A stretch of 64,000 nt of DNA from Bettongia penicillata ogilbyi (taxonomy: Eukaryota; Chordata; Mammalia; Diprotodontia; Potoroidae), in the NCBI GenBank assembly GCA_023548195.1, contig JAJHZJ010000532.1:2635725-2699724 (forward strand), in the 5' to 3' direction. The notes under the pieces were generated by a model. It made no database searches. It saw only the letters and a list, made by a program, of their open reading frames with translations, and had not been told where the DNA came from. Shown here in pieces: positions 43,450 through 53,890 of the stretch (position 1 is its first letter; each line of letters opens with the position of its first letter). A program made the translations under genes and the position numbers.

Positions 43450-43930
43450 TCAGATAGCCATTATGTTTAAGGCACTGTTAGGTATTAGAGAAAAAAACGA
43501 ACGAGACAAGTTTCTTTAAGGAGCTTATAATCTAACAGAGGAGAGAAATACATGTACATAAATCTCTGATACGTGTCAAATACAAAAGGGAGATTCAAAG
43601 AAAAAAAATCATATAAGAAATTTGAATAGGAAGAAGACTTTGAACTAGGAGGACTGGAGAAAGTTTCAGAGAGAAGTTGGCACCTTAGCTGTACCCTGAA
43701 GAAAGAAAAGGATTTCAACAGTTTCTAAGTATGGCGGATAGGGTGGGAGAGTAGAGTGGCAAGACCATGGAATGACTTGGGGAGGAAGAGACTAGAAGGT
43801 CAGTCAAGGAAAGGCACAGAGGAAGAGTTGAGCCACCAAATAGTGAAGTGTGACTTGAGACTCCAGACTTTGTATTGCATTACCCATTTTGGACAGGGAA
43901 GTGAAGTCAGGCTTGCCACAATATTGGATA
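43450..43930 (-). mobile_element. LINE-2 3' portion, antisense
   Basis: 'ttaaggcactgttaggtatt', 'aaggagcttataatctaaca', 'gttggcaccttagctgtacc', 'ctgaagaaagaaaaggattt' and 'ggcaagaccatggaatgact' follow the antisense L2 3' order seen at 6880-7200. Confidence 0.55.
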
Positions 43931-44011
43931 TAACAGATGCAAAGCAGTAACTAAGTAGCTTAACTATGGCTCTGTAACATGATGAGTGCTGATGTACTGG
44001 GTAATGTTAAC

Positions 44012-44272
44012 CATCAGCTAGGCAGCACACTGTGAACAGAGCACTGGGCCTTGAGTTCAAATCCAGCCTCAAACATTTAATCATTGGGTGGACCTGGGTA
44101 AATCACAACTGCTGTCTGCCTTAGTTTCCTCAACTGTAAAATGGGAATACCACCTACCTCCTAGAGTGATTGCGCATTGAATGAGACAATAATTATACAT
44201 TAATAAAATATATATAATTAGCACAGTGCTAACTCATAGTAAGCTCTATATAAATGTTAATTATTATTATTT
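44012..44272 (+). mobile_element. CORE-SINE / MIR-like element, nearly full length
   Basis: 'atcagctaggcagcacactg', 'ttgagttcaaatccagcctc', 'ttagtttcctcaactgtaaa', 'acctcctagagtgattgcgc', 'agcacagtgctaactcatag' and 'taaatgttaattattatta' in sense order. Confidence 0.8.
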
Positions 44273-44469
44273 TTAAATAACAGTCTCATTTACTATCAGT
44301 ACATACCATATGTTGCAGAAGATACAGTCTGAGAATGAGAACAGTTCTACACCTGGCTTCCCACAGGGATCTCAGACTAACCACATAGAAAACTAAACTT
44401 ATTATCCAGCTCCACCCTTACCCCCATCTCTGCCCCTTGATCTGAAATCCATCCCTCCTAAATGATACA

Positions 44470-44690
44470 TTTAAGGGATACAATGGACAGAGACTGGCCC
44501 TGGAGGAAGGAAATTCAAATCTATCCTTAAACACGCAGTAGTGTGACTCCAGTCACTTGACCTCTTGGTGTTTCCTCATCTGTAAAATGGGTATGTACTT
44601 CCTAGGGTGGTTGTGAGGATGAACTAAGATAACATTTGTAAAGCACTCTGCAAACCTTAAATGTTAGTTATGGTTATTATTGTAATTTGT
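44470..44690 (+). mobile_element. CORE-SINE / MIR-like element
   Basis: 'ggacagagactggccctgga', 'cctcatctgtaaaatgggta', 'cctagggtggttgtgaggat' and 'ttgtaaagcactctgcaaac', ending in 'ttagttatggttattattg'. Confidence 0.8.
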
Positions 44691-45122
44691 CAAAGGTTTT
44701 TTCCTGCATGTTGATATAATCATTTGGTTTCCATTGTTTTAGCTTTTGATACTATTGGTTTTACTGTTTCTTGAATGCTGAACCATCCTTGCAGTTCAGG
44801 TTTAAACCCAATTTTGTCATAGGGGATATTTTGATTTGATTTAAAATGTTTCTATCAGTATTTTTTAAAATAATATTGTTATACAGTTTTGTTTTTCAAC
44901 TCTTTCTGTCCTTACTTTAGGCATAGCGTTCTCATAAAATGAATTAACCTTTTTTCTTAGTCACAGAGACTAACTGGTGGAGAATGGGCTTTAATTGTTC
45001 TTTAGAAGTTAGAGAGAATTCATCTCGAAATTTGCCTGGACCAGGGCTTTGGTTAATTTGAGTAGCTTGTGTTTTTGAGGTACCTCTTTATCTACCTCTT
45101 TCAAATTCTCAATTTTGCTGGT

Positions 45123-45178
<56 letters not shown>

Positions 45179-45440
45179 ATGTATATACTGCAGATAGAAG
45201 GTTGTCACAATTATTTTTATTCTTTATTGTAAAGCCACTTCATTTTATTTTGATAAGTCAATTTTCCTCTTTATCATTATTTTTTGGTTCAGTTTAGTCA
45301 AAAAGTTTATTGATCGTTAGACTTATCAAAGTACCAACTTTTAGCGTTGCGACTATAGTCACTCTTTTCCATTGTATCTATTTCTCCACTAATTTTCAAT
45401 ATTCCCCATTCGGTGCTCATTTTGGGTTTGGTAACACAAC
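44691..45440 (-). mobile_element. LINE-1 ORF2 fragment, antisense, split by a TA repeat
   Basis: 'tgctgaaccatccttgcagt', 'ttttcttagtcacagagact', 'ttcatctcgaaatttgcctg', 'gaccagggctttggttaatt' and 'atttctccactaattttcaa' are antisense L1 ORF2. A (TA)n run at 45125-45177 interrupts it. No open frame. Confidence 0.65.
45125..45177. repeat. (TA)n microsatellite
   Basis: About 53 bases of TA inside the antisense L1. Confidence 0.97.
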
Positions 45441-45445
45441 TAATT

Positions 45446-45640
45446 TCTGGTTGTTCAGTCATTCCAGTCGTGTCTGACTCTCCATGACCCCATTTGGGGT
45501 TTTCTTGGCAAATATATTGGAGTGTTTTTACCATTTCCTTCTCCAGTTCATTTTATAAATGAGGAAACTGAGGCAAACAGGGTTAAGTAAATGACCTCAG
45601 GTCACATAGCTATTAAGTGGCTGAGGTTGGGTTTAAACTA
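45446..45640 (-). mobile_element. tRNA-derived MAR1-like SINE
   Basis: 'cattccagtcgtgtctgact', 'ccccatttggggttttcttg', 'accatttccttctccagttc' and 'gaggaaactgaggcaaacag', then an eroded 5' end. Confidence 0.85.
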
Positions 45641-46520
45641 GAGATTCACCATTTAACAAGGGGAGCCAGGAGCCCAGTTTTTCCACCTTAAGCTAAGTAG
45701 CCTGGCCTTATTAATTAGTGCAATCCAAGAGGAGCTGTTGTGCACAAATGAAGAAGGCTGTCATTAATAGCGCCCTCTAGTGAACAGACAAATCGTTTGT
45801 TTATAAAGCTAATTTAAATGTAAACCTAGAGAGGGATACGATCACTGACTCCCAAAGGTGACCTATAACTCTACGAATCAAACGTACCACATGTTCTTGG
45901 CAAGAAAAAGTGTCCATCGGTCAATGAGCATTGTCATTTATTTCTTTGTCCCAGAAGGAAACAAAGAATTTCAGATTCTCTGAGAAATTAAAATGTATGA
46001 GAAAGGACACAACACATTCCATTTCCTTAGGATATGGAATTGGCTAATGTGATGAGAAAGGAAAGCCAACAGAACCGCAACTGTCAATTGTAAAGAGTTT
46101 GTCGTGATTTCTTGTGACCTATTTTTATTGATTACTTTGAAGCCGATAATTCAAGTAGCCGGTGCTATCATACTAAAAGATTAGCCACTGGAGATTTCTC
46201 CCCCTTTGTCCAATTCCTACAGGAAAGTATTTATAGCAGAATGAATGCTAGGCTTTATGGTAAAAAATTTCTACTATAGGCTAGTAGGCCAGAGGCACAT
46301 CCATAGAATGCAAATAAATTGTCTTCTCCTAGGTATCTATTACTATTACACAAGATGTGTGGGGGAACGGAAAACAGACAATTTATTGAGGCTTCCAACC
46401 CTTCGTTTTGTTCGCATTTTGCCTACTAGAGAACTTAACAGGAATTTCATATGAAGGCAAACAAAAAACCAAAATAAAATTTAAAAAGGGAGAAAAGTTA
46501 GCAGTTCTGGGGAAGGGCCT
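45641..46520. other. Unique intronic stretch with a CTCF-like motif
   Basis: About 0.9 kb in a repeat-dense intron with no recognised repeat family and no exon. It contains the CTCF-like motif at 45770-45783. Confidence 0.5.
45770..45783 (-). promoter_or_regulatory. CTCF-like binding motif
   Basis: On the minus strand the sequence reads TCACTAGAGGGCGC, followed by T. It agrees with 13 of 14 positions of the core CTCF consensus CCASYAGRKGGCRS, the first C being T. It lies in the repeat-free stretch of the HOMER1 intron. Occupancy cannot be judged from sequence. Confidence 0.45.
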
Positions 46521-46524
46521 GAAT

Positions 46525-46744
46525 CATTGCTGCTGTTGATTCGCTGCATCATATCTGATGCTCTGTGACCCCATTTGGGGTTTTCTTGGCAAAGATACTA
46601 GAGTGGTTTGCCATGTCCTTCTCCTGCTCATTTTACAGATGAGGAAACTGAGGCAAACAGTGAAGTGACTTGCCCAGGGTCACACAGCTAATAAGTGTCT
46701 GAGGCCAGATTTGAACTCAGGAAGATCCGGTATTCTATCCACTG
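46525..46744 (-). mobile_element. tRNA-derived MAR1-like SINE, target of a WSINE1-like insertion
   Basis: 'gatgctctgtgaccccattt', 'cttggcaaagatactagagt', 'tacagatgaggaaactgagg' and 'tgaactcaggaagatccggt', ending at 'ctatccactg', where the next SINE inserts. The last few bases resume at 47062. Confidence 0.85.
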
Positions 46745-47061
46745 TTGTGTTGTGTGTTCGTCCTTTGTTGCCAAAGAAGACCTTGCCATCAGAGAAATAA
46801 TGACATGACTTGCACTTGGCTTTGTTCTGAGTGAGGGAGGGCAGTGCAGGTCATAGCCTCACTTCTCCTCCAGAGCCATCTGAATCCAGTGATCAGATAT
46901 TCATCAGGATGACTGGAGATGACCCAAGATGAGGCAGTTGGGGTTAAGTGACTTGCCCAAGGTCACACAGCCAGTGAATATCAAGTGTCTGAGGTGAGAT
47001 TTGAACTCAGGTCCTCCTGAGTCCTGTACTGGTGCTCTATCCACTGCACCACCTCACTGCC
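46745..47061 (-). mobile_element. Full-length WSINE1-like SINE nested in another SINE
   Basis: Antisense order 'gtgttcgtcctttgttgcca', 'aatgacatgacttgcacttg', 'gccatctgaatccagtgatc', 'gtgacttgcccaaggtcaca', 'gaactcaggtcctcctgagt' and 'gctctatccactgcaccacc'. Flanked by CTATCCACTG (46735-46744) and CTATCAACTG (47062-47071), nine of ten identical, which is the target duplication within the older SINE. Confidence 0.9.
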
Positions 47062-47227
47062 CTATCAACTGCACACGTATTCTCTTGATGTACATTTATC
47101 ATTCTTTTCCTTACTACACAGGTTACAGTTTCATATGTAGTATACAAATAGAAAGTTTAAATATGGTTGCATTGAATATGAAGTAAAGAAACAGTATAGG
47201 GAAGAGAAGGGAGCCACTGTCACCATC

Positions 47228-47505
47228 ATGCCTACAAGAAAGGCTGAAGGAGATGCTCAGGGAGACAAGCCCAGGCTATGAATGGAGCGCTGAGAAGATA
47301 GGCCATGAGTCCCTTCTACACCTGTCTCTCCAAGGCTAGAACAGAATCCCCAAATGGCACCATAAGTACAATAAGGTAAAATGGGAGTAATTCTGCAGAA
47401 AAATGGAGCCCAGGCACAGAAGGCTGGAGGTGCTCAAGACATCAAGCAAATTGTGTGAAATCTGACGACATACTCTTGTAATCAGACAGTTTGAAATACA
47501 GCCTT
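47228..47505 (+). pseudogene. HMGN2-like processed pseudogene
   Basis: The frame from ATG at 47228 reads MPTRKAEGDAQGDKPR, against the HMGN start MPKRKAEGDAKGDK, then hits TGA at 47279-47281. Further downstream, segments collinear with the HMGN2 transcript persist: 'ctgcagaaaaatggag' (ENGD region), 'caggcacagaaggctggagg' (QAQKAEGAG region) near 47409-47431, and a 3' UTR-like 'cagacagtttgaaataca' at 47483. Internal stops, deletions and lack of introns mark a decayed retrocopy of a nucleosome-binding HMG protein mRNA. Antisense to HOMER1 and without coding potential. Confidence 0.75.
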
Positions 47506-48760
47506 AACTGGTGCCCAAGCCAGGGCAAGAGGACTTAGCGTCTCTCATTCTGAAGTGTGGGGGAAGAGGAGGAGAGACCACTTAAGATAGGTAATGTGAA
47601 AAAGGGGAGCCAGACCTCTCACTTCACGATTGCTTCTTGTGGTACCATGGCCACTGTTGCCACCCACCACACCCACCCCAGGCTGCCACCCCTGGGAGCA
47701 AGGGGCCTGTGCTAGATGAGAGAGGAGCTGAGGTCCTCACAACAGCCTCGAGGGGGACTGAGCAGAGGATGGAGAGATTGTGAGCGGCATGGAAGGGGGA
47801 GCAGTCACAGTGATGAGGCCAGCAATGGCTTCTGGGAGACCAAGAGGAGTTTTTACTGAATTTGTCAGAGGGCAAGATCTGAGATGGTGCCTCCATTCCC
47901 CTTCTCTCTTCTTTCTCCCCAGGAGAGCATATCTTTCCAAAACTTATTTCTGTTTCTGTAAAGTTTATTTTATGCTTCTGGTTATCTAGTGTCTAAAAAC
48001 TGGTATAAAGATAAAACTGTGGTTAGCACTTGCTCTGTCGGTCCGTATGTGTTTCATTGCTCAAAAGTGACTGAGAGAAATGACAGGGAAAGAGAGAAGC
48101 AGACAGACACCTACTGACTTTCTAATCTCCAGAATTTTCCCCAGCTCAAAGCTCAAAACTAGAAAACTAGAAAAAGAAATATTATTGATGATCTATTTTT
48201 GGAGCTTCTTAAACACAGAGAAGACCAAGAGAAACTGGGCTCCGGGATGGAGACTGAGGCCAGCAGTTTGGTGGCTTGGGTCTGGTAGACATGATGAAAC
48301 TTCAGACAATTTCCCCCTTTCCCATCATTCTAAGCTATTTCAGCAGGCTTACCAGGAAGCCCGTTCCCCAAGGGCTAGGACTGAGGGAGGTGATTAAAGT
48401 GAAGCCTCCCAATAGGACCAGTTCTCCTCCACCAAACACTGTTAGAAGCATGCCACCACCAATACTAGATTACTGTTATCAAGTTTCATAAAAATGCAGA
48501 AAGTTGTTTTACTTCTTTTTAAGCTATGTTGTTAGCACACAGAACCTTTTGCTTTCATTTAGAGAGAGGGAAGATGTCACTTACAGGATGGGTCCCTGTT
48601 GGACTGAAATGGGTGGAGGGTAAGGATTGTGAGGGGACTGAGAAGATATTTCTGCATATCAGAAGAACTGATATGAACAATGATGCCTCTAGCTTAAGTA
48701 GGGGCAGGAGTGGGGAACTTTTAAACTTAGTTTGTATTTCTCACTCAGGTTTACCAGAGT
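47506..48760. other. Intronic, no gene recognised
   Basis: Unique-looking, slightly GC-richer in 47580-47900. Several overlapping short frames with no recognisable domains. Confidence 0.4.
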
Positions 48761-48764
48761 CATC

Positions 48765-49387
48765 ATCACCATCATCATCATCATCATCATCATCATCACC
48801 ACCATCACCATCACCATCATCACCACCATCATCACCATCACTATCATCATCACTATCACCATCACCATCATCATCGCCATCATCACAATCATCATCTCCA
48901 TCATCACCACCATCATCATCACCATCATCACTATCATCATCACCATCATCATCACCATCATCACCATCATCATCACCATCATTATCACCATCATCACCAC
49001 CATCACCATCACCACCATCATCACCATCACTATCATTATCACTATCATCATCACCATCATCACCATCATCATCACTATCATCACCATCATTACCATCATC
49101 ATCATCACCATCATCACCATCATCACCACCATCACCATCATCATCATCACCATCATCACCATCATCATCACCATCATTATCACCATCATCACCACCATCA
49201 CCATCACCACCATCATCATCACCATCATCACCATCATCATCATCACCATCATCACCATCATCATCACCATCATCATCATCACCATCATCACCATCATTAC
49301 CACCATCATCACCATCATTACCACCATCATCATCACCATCATCTTCACCATCATCATCACCATCATCACCATCATCATCACCATCAT
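48765..49387. repeat. (CAT)n/(CAC)n trinucleotide repeat, about 620 bp
   Basis: Continuous ATC/ACC triplets with occasional ATT and TCT. All six frames are open for long distances and give Ser/Pro, Ile/Thr, His or Met/Val/Asp homopolymer-like products (up to 336 codons), none of which is a gene. It abuts the 3' tail of an antisense MIR-like SINE, from whose ATT/ATA tail the array may have grown. Confidence 0.97.
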
Positions 49388-49392
49388 TGTCA

Positions 49393-49505
49393 TAACAACA
49401 ACCGCTAGCATTTATCTGGTCCATTACGGTTTGCAAAGCACTTCACAAATATTTCATTTGATCCTTACAACAACCATGGGAGATAGATACTATTACTACT
49501 ATTAT
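49393..49505 (-). mobile_element. MIR-like SINE, 3' part
   Basis: 'ctagcatttatctggtccat', 'ggtttgcaaagcacttcaca' and 'ttacaacaaccatgggagat', then TACTATTACTACTATTATT. It is the antisense 3' third of a MIR-like SINE whose 5' part resumes near 50286 after two insertions. Confidence 0.75.
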
Positions 49506-50033
49506 TTTTTTAAAGGTTTAAATTTATTTATATATTTTTCATTTTCAACATTCATCTCATCTCTCCCCAATGTAGTAAGCATTCTGATTACCCTTTCCCC
49601 CAGCTTGCCCTCCCTTTTATCACCCCTTCCCCATTCTCTTCTCCTTTACTTTCTTGCAGGGCAAGATAGATTTCTATACCCCATGGCCTGTATATCTTAT
49701 TTCCCAGTTGCATGTAAAAATAATTTTTTAGCATTGTTTTAAAAACGTTGAGTCCTAAATTCTCTCCCTTCTTCCCTCCCCACCCACCCCCATTGAGAAG
49801 GCAAGCAATTAAATATAGGTTACACATGTCTAGTTATGCAAAGCACCTCCATAAGTCATGTTGGGAAAGACTATATTTCCCTCCATCCTATCCCACTCCC
49901 CCCAAGTATTCTCTTTTCTCCTTTGACCCTGTCCCTTTTCTAAAGAGTTTGCTTCTGACTACCCCTCCCCCAGTCTGCCCTCACCTCTATCATCTCCCCT
50001 TTTAACCCCTTCACCCCTACTTTCCTGTAGCAT
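49506..50033 (-). mobile_element. LINE-1 3' UTR inserted in MIR, with internal duplication
   Basis: On the minus strand it is the L1 3' UTR seen at 20440-20862: 'tgaaaaatatataaataaat' end, 'ttagcattgttttaaaaacg' and 'gagaaggcaagcaattaaat' on the plus strand are the reverse of that UTR. A block around 49605-49672 ('cttgccctcccttttatcac', 'ttcttgcagggcaagataga') recurs, diverged, at 49972-50040. Sequence AGATAGAT...CTATTATT flanks both sides (49481-49505, 50034-50056), a probable target duplication. Confidence 0.65.
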
Positions 50034-50058
50034 AAGATAGATGGATGCTATTATTAAA

Positions 50059-50284
50059 CCCATTTTTGTTTAGTTGTGTATGACTCTTCATGACCCAATT
50101 GGATATTGCAGGGCTTGCCATTTCCTTCTCCAGTTCATTTTACAGATGAGAAAACTGAGGCAAAAAGGATTAAGTGACTGGCTCATGGTCACATGGCCAG
50201 TAAGTATCTGAGGCCAGATCTGAACTCAAGAAGATAAGTCTTCCTGACCCCAGACCAAACACTCTATCCATTATTCCACCTAGC
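50059..50284 (-). mobile_element. tRNA-derived MAR1-like SINE inserted in MIR
   Basis: 'tagttgtgtatgactcttca', 'gggcttgccatttccttctc', 'tacagatgagaaaactgagg', 'ccagtaagtatctgaggcca' and 'attattccacctagctaccc'. MIR text CCCATTTT occurs on both sides, consistent with a short target duplication. Confidence 0.8.
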
Positions 50285-50285
50285 T

Positions 50286-50435
50286 ACCCTATGCCCATTT
50301 TACAGATAAGGAAACTGAGGCAAATAGAGTTTACATGATTTGTCCAGAGCACACAGCCAACAGGTATCTGGGGTCATATTTAAACTCAGATCCTCCTGAC
50401 TCCAAGTCCAGTGTTCTATCCATTGCCCCTAGCTA
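50286..50435 (-). mobile_element. MIR-like SINE, 5' part
   Basis: 'gcccattttacagataagga', 'aactgaggcaaatagagttt', 'gtccagagcacacagccaac' and 'cagtgttctatccattgccc' complete the antisense SINE begun at 49393. Confidence 0.75.
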
Positions 50436-52845
50436 CTGTCAGTACAGACCTGACTCTTTCAAATTCAGGAACCTATTAGGACCTACCTCCCATCCCTCTT
50501 CCCCTACAAAATCACAAATCAATTGTGTTGGACAAAATAATCTTTTGGGTAATCTGGACTTAAATGATGGTGCTGAGGTGATCTCCACTAAAATGAGTCA
50601 CAATGCTTTTCTTTTATATTTTTTTCTGATAAGAATTCCACAGTTTTCATTTTGTTTCTCCATAATCAAGGCAGGCTCTTGAAAAGCTGTTAAACAACAT
50701 ATGCTAAATGTGAACATGTCCACCCACACTCTAAACTTTTCCCTGTTTAGAAACAAAAGGAAGATTCTTCCTTGGACTTGGTTTGGTTTCACAGTAGTCC
50801 AGGAAAGAGTGCTGTCCTATGTCCTGCCCAAATTACCAAGACTGCTTATGAAAAGTATCTCTGATAAAAATGAAGCAAAGAATACATACTAGAGAATCAA
50901 ACTATGGCAAAAAGGAAGTAAAAGCTCCTAAAGACCCATCTATCTGAACGTTCTTCTGATCAAAAGGAAAATCTTCCAGGAAGAGGTAAAAAACAAATCT
51001 CCTTAATCAAAAACAGAATCAATTCTACAATCATCACAAAAATATTTAGAAATTGTAACTAACTCTTAAATATTTTTATGCTTTATTTATTTTTGTATAG
51101 GCCCATATAAAAAGTCAGTACACCAAAGGATCCACAACCTAGTATAGATAGGATGCTTTATTTTGATGACAAACACAACTAATGTAGAACACAATCCTAA
51201 TTAAAGGGTTCATGAGTCCACATGGATCTGTCAACGAAAAAAGAGGCAATTGTCCCCTACGGAAAGTTCATTTTTGTACTAGATGAGAACCATGTTATCT
51301 CCTTATCTTAAAAAATCACACATGTAAATTTAAAAGGACATAAAAGCATACAGGGATCCATCTACTTAATCTAGGGATTAATCAGATGTAGAAATGAACA
51401 AGTCACAGAAGTTAAGAAAGAGTTCAGTGTGACCTCTAATTCCGGACCATGGTCCATGGATAGAGTTGAAGGGATCCATGAATTTGAATAGGAAAACAAA
51501 AATTCCATCTTTATTTTCACTAACCTTTGGTTTCCTCTGTAATCTTAAGTGTTTTATGTACTTATAACATTATTTTGAGGAGTGGTCCATATGCTTCTCC
51601 AGACTGCCCAAGTGAGCAATGACCCAAAATTAAGCACTCCTGACCTAAATAAACCTACCTGATCTAAGAGATTAGAAATTTCATCTACAAAAAATGATTA
51701 GAAGAAAAAACACATTGCTAAGAAAGCATGTAACCGTGAAATCACTTGAACCTAAAAGAAATGTGGGCTCATGAATCTTGTAATTGGGACTGTGCTGTCC
51801 CATAGCCTACTTTGTTATCAAAATATAGCATCAGGTCTATACTGGGTTATGTGTCCTTTGGAGTATTGTCTTTTTGTATTGGCCTATGGAAAGAAAAAGT
51901 CTATTAAAATATTTGAGATTCAGCTACAATTTCTAAGGACTTTCTTGAGAGTCCTGGGGCCTTGAAATATCAATGAAAACAATTTCAAGGAATGTCAGCA
52001 ATCAGCAGCTAAAGGACTGGGAAAATGAAGGGAGAGATGAAGCAGCTGGAATGAAATACAAATGAATCCAATGAATCTCCATTTGTTCTTCAAGTGTTCA
52101 TAGTTAGGGAGTTTACCAGATGGCTTTTTAATCTCTTTCACTAGAATAGCCCGTAAGATGATAGTAAAAGAAAAGAACTTGAAACCAGTACAATATTTAC
52201 AAGTTCATAAGTCAAACGCATCGTGTTGCTGAACCTGGGCTAAGACAGACATTCTACAATCAGATGACACACTTCCACTCATGACCAAGAATCCTGCTGG
52301 CTTGCCTGTCTGCCTGCACGAGCAAGCAAGCACAAAGAAAAATGTTCCAAATGGAAAAAAAAAAAGACTCCATGTAATTGTACTTGTGAACAAGGAGGGA
52401 CACCACCCAGTTTGTTCTCTGAAGACTTCCCGAAAAACTGAAAAGCTCTTGTTCCTCATGCTGATCCTGGCAAGTCCACAAACTCTTTCAAGGCAAGGAA
52501 CAGCCAGGTAGAACCCACAATTACATATTTGGCAGCTGCCTTAAGAGGCAACATCATCTCTAAGCAGTTCCCCACCCCCCCTTTTTTTAAATTTGTATTC
52601 CAGAGAACAGTTTTAGGCAGAAAGAAAACGTTCCTAAGGCATTCAAGCAACTGATGGCCAAGGATCTGTACTGGTAGCCAAGTGCTTCATTTGGCTTTCT
52701 CATTCCCCACCTGATGCAATTTTTTTTCATGTTCCTCTCTTTTTTCCTACTCTTGTTCCTCACTGAATTTTATCCTACTAGCTTTCTTTGCAGTAGCTTG
52801 GATCCTAGCTCTCCTTCCCTGCTGCCCTTCTCTCTTGTCTAGTCT
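50436..52845. other. Long unique intronic stretch, no exon recognised
   Basis: About 2.4 kb without recognisable repeats, unusual for this window. AT-rich, no long ORF and no splice-bounded exon I can support. It could contain intronic regulatory DNA, but nothing specific is visible. Confidence 0.45.
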
Positions 52846-52849
52846 GGGT

Positions 52850-53020
52850 AAAGTAGCTCGATGGTACTTGGAGTCTGGAAGACCTGACTTTGAATCTTAC
52901 CTTTGATATGTACTACTCAAGTGACCCTGGTCAAGTCATGACTTTCTGTTTTACAAATGTGCTTTAACACAGTACTAGCATAGAGTAGAAGCTTAATCAG
53001 TATTTGTTGACTGACAGGAT
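52850..53020 (+). mobile_element. MIR-type SINE
   Basis: 'gtaaagtagctcgatggtac', 'ttggagtctggaagacctga' and 'caagtgaccctggtcaagtc', then an L2-like 3' end 'agcttaatcagtatttgttg'. Confidence 0.65.
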
Positions 53021-53169
53021 TATTCTGACTGTGTTATATGAACGCTAGCTGTCACTGTCTCCATCAGCATCATCATGCCTGACAATGATACTGAAGAGAA
53101 TTTGAACACCATTTCTCAGAGACTATTATTGGGCTTCTCTCCCAAGGAAGCCAGTCCCTCATACAGGGG

Positions 53170-53655
53170 CAGCCCTTTTTTGTGAAGCCAAGTAGAAGCC
53201 CATCATTTGGAGGATGGCTGAACAAAGCAATGGAACATTACTGTGCTGTGAGAATGATGCCTGTGATCAGTAACAGAGAAACACGGGAGGAAACACGGAT
53301 TGATGTAGCATAAAAGAAGCGGAACCAAGAACACAACACGCAGAATAACTACCATGTAAATGGAAAGAACAATTACACATCAAGAGTGAGTGTAACAAAA
53401 TTATAAAGATCCAGCCTGGCTTAAATGAAGACAGATGAGAAGACAGCTGAACTGCAGCCCTTTGCGAAGGCAGAGGTTCACAGATTGTTACACTTTGCAT
53501 GTGTTTTCAGACTTTTCGGATGTATCAATCAATTGTACTGAATTTTCCCTCTTAAAAAACACAATTTGTTGTATGGGTTGGCTCTTTGGGAGGGGAAGGA
53601 TGCCAAGGATAACTATGAAGATCTGATAAAAACTTACTTTTTTTAAAAAAAAGGG
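53170..53655 (+). mobile_element. LINE-1 3' end
   Basis: 'gaggatggctgaacaaagca', 'atggaacattactgtgctgt', 'accatgtaaatggaaagaac', 'caaaattataaagatccagc', 'tatcaatcaattgtactgaa' and 'gggttggctctttgggaggg', with a poly(A)-like end near 53645. Same 3' UTR subtype as 3195-3805. Confidence 0.8.
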
Positions 53656-53890
53656 AGGAGACCAGGGGAGAGGTGATGAGGGCTAGACTAGGGAGTGGAG
53701 AGAAGGGGAGATGTCAGAGATGTTTTGGGGGGAGAATCTACAAGGCCTGGCAACTAATTAGATGAGAGGGGATTAGAAAGAGGGAAGAGCTGAGGATGAT
53801 AAAGAATCACCATCAAAAGAAATAGGAAAAGTTAAACACGGAGAGGGTTTAAGAAGAAAAGATGAGCTTTGTATTGTAACACCAGGAGGA
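53656..53890 (-). mobile_element. LINE-2 ORF2 fragment, antisense
   Basis: 'gaggtgatgagggctagact', 'gagaaggggagatgtcagag', 'caaggcctggcaactaatta' and 'gagctgaggatgataaagaa' follow the antisense L2 ORF2 order seen at 7290-7440. Confidence 0.65.

Noticed and set aside
48526..49742. Very long open frames (289, 336, 240 and 231 codons) across 48.5-49.7 kb
   Set aside because: They are read-through of the CAT/ATC repeat in all frames and give Ser/Pro, Ile/Thr, Met/Val and Asp/Gly low-complexity products.
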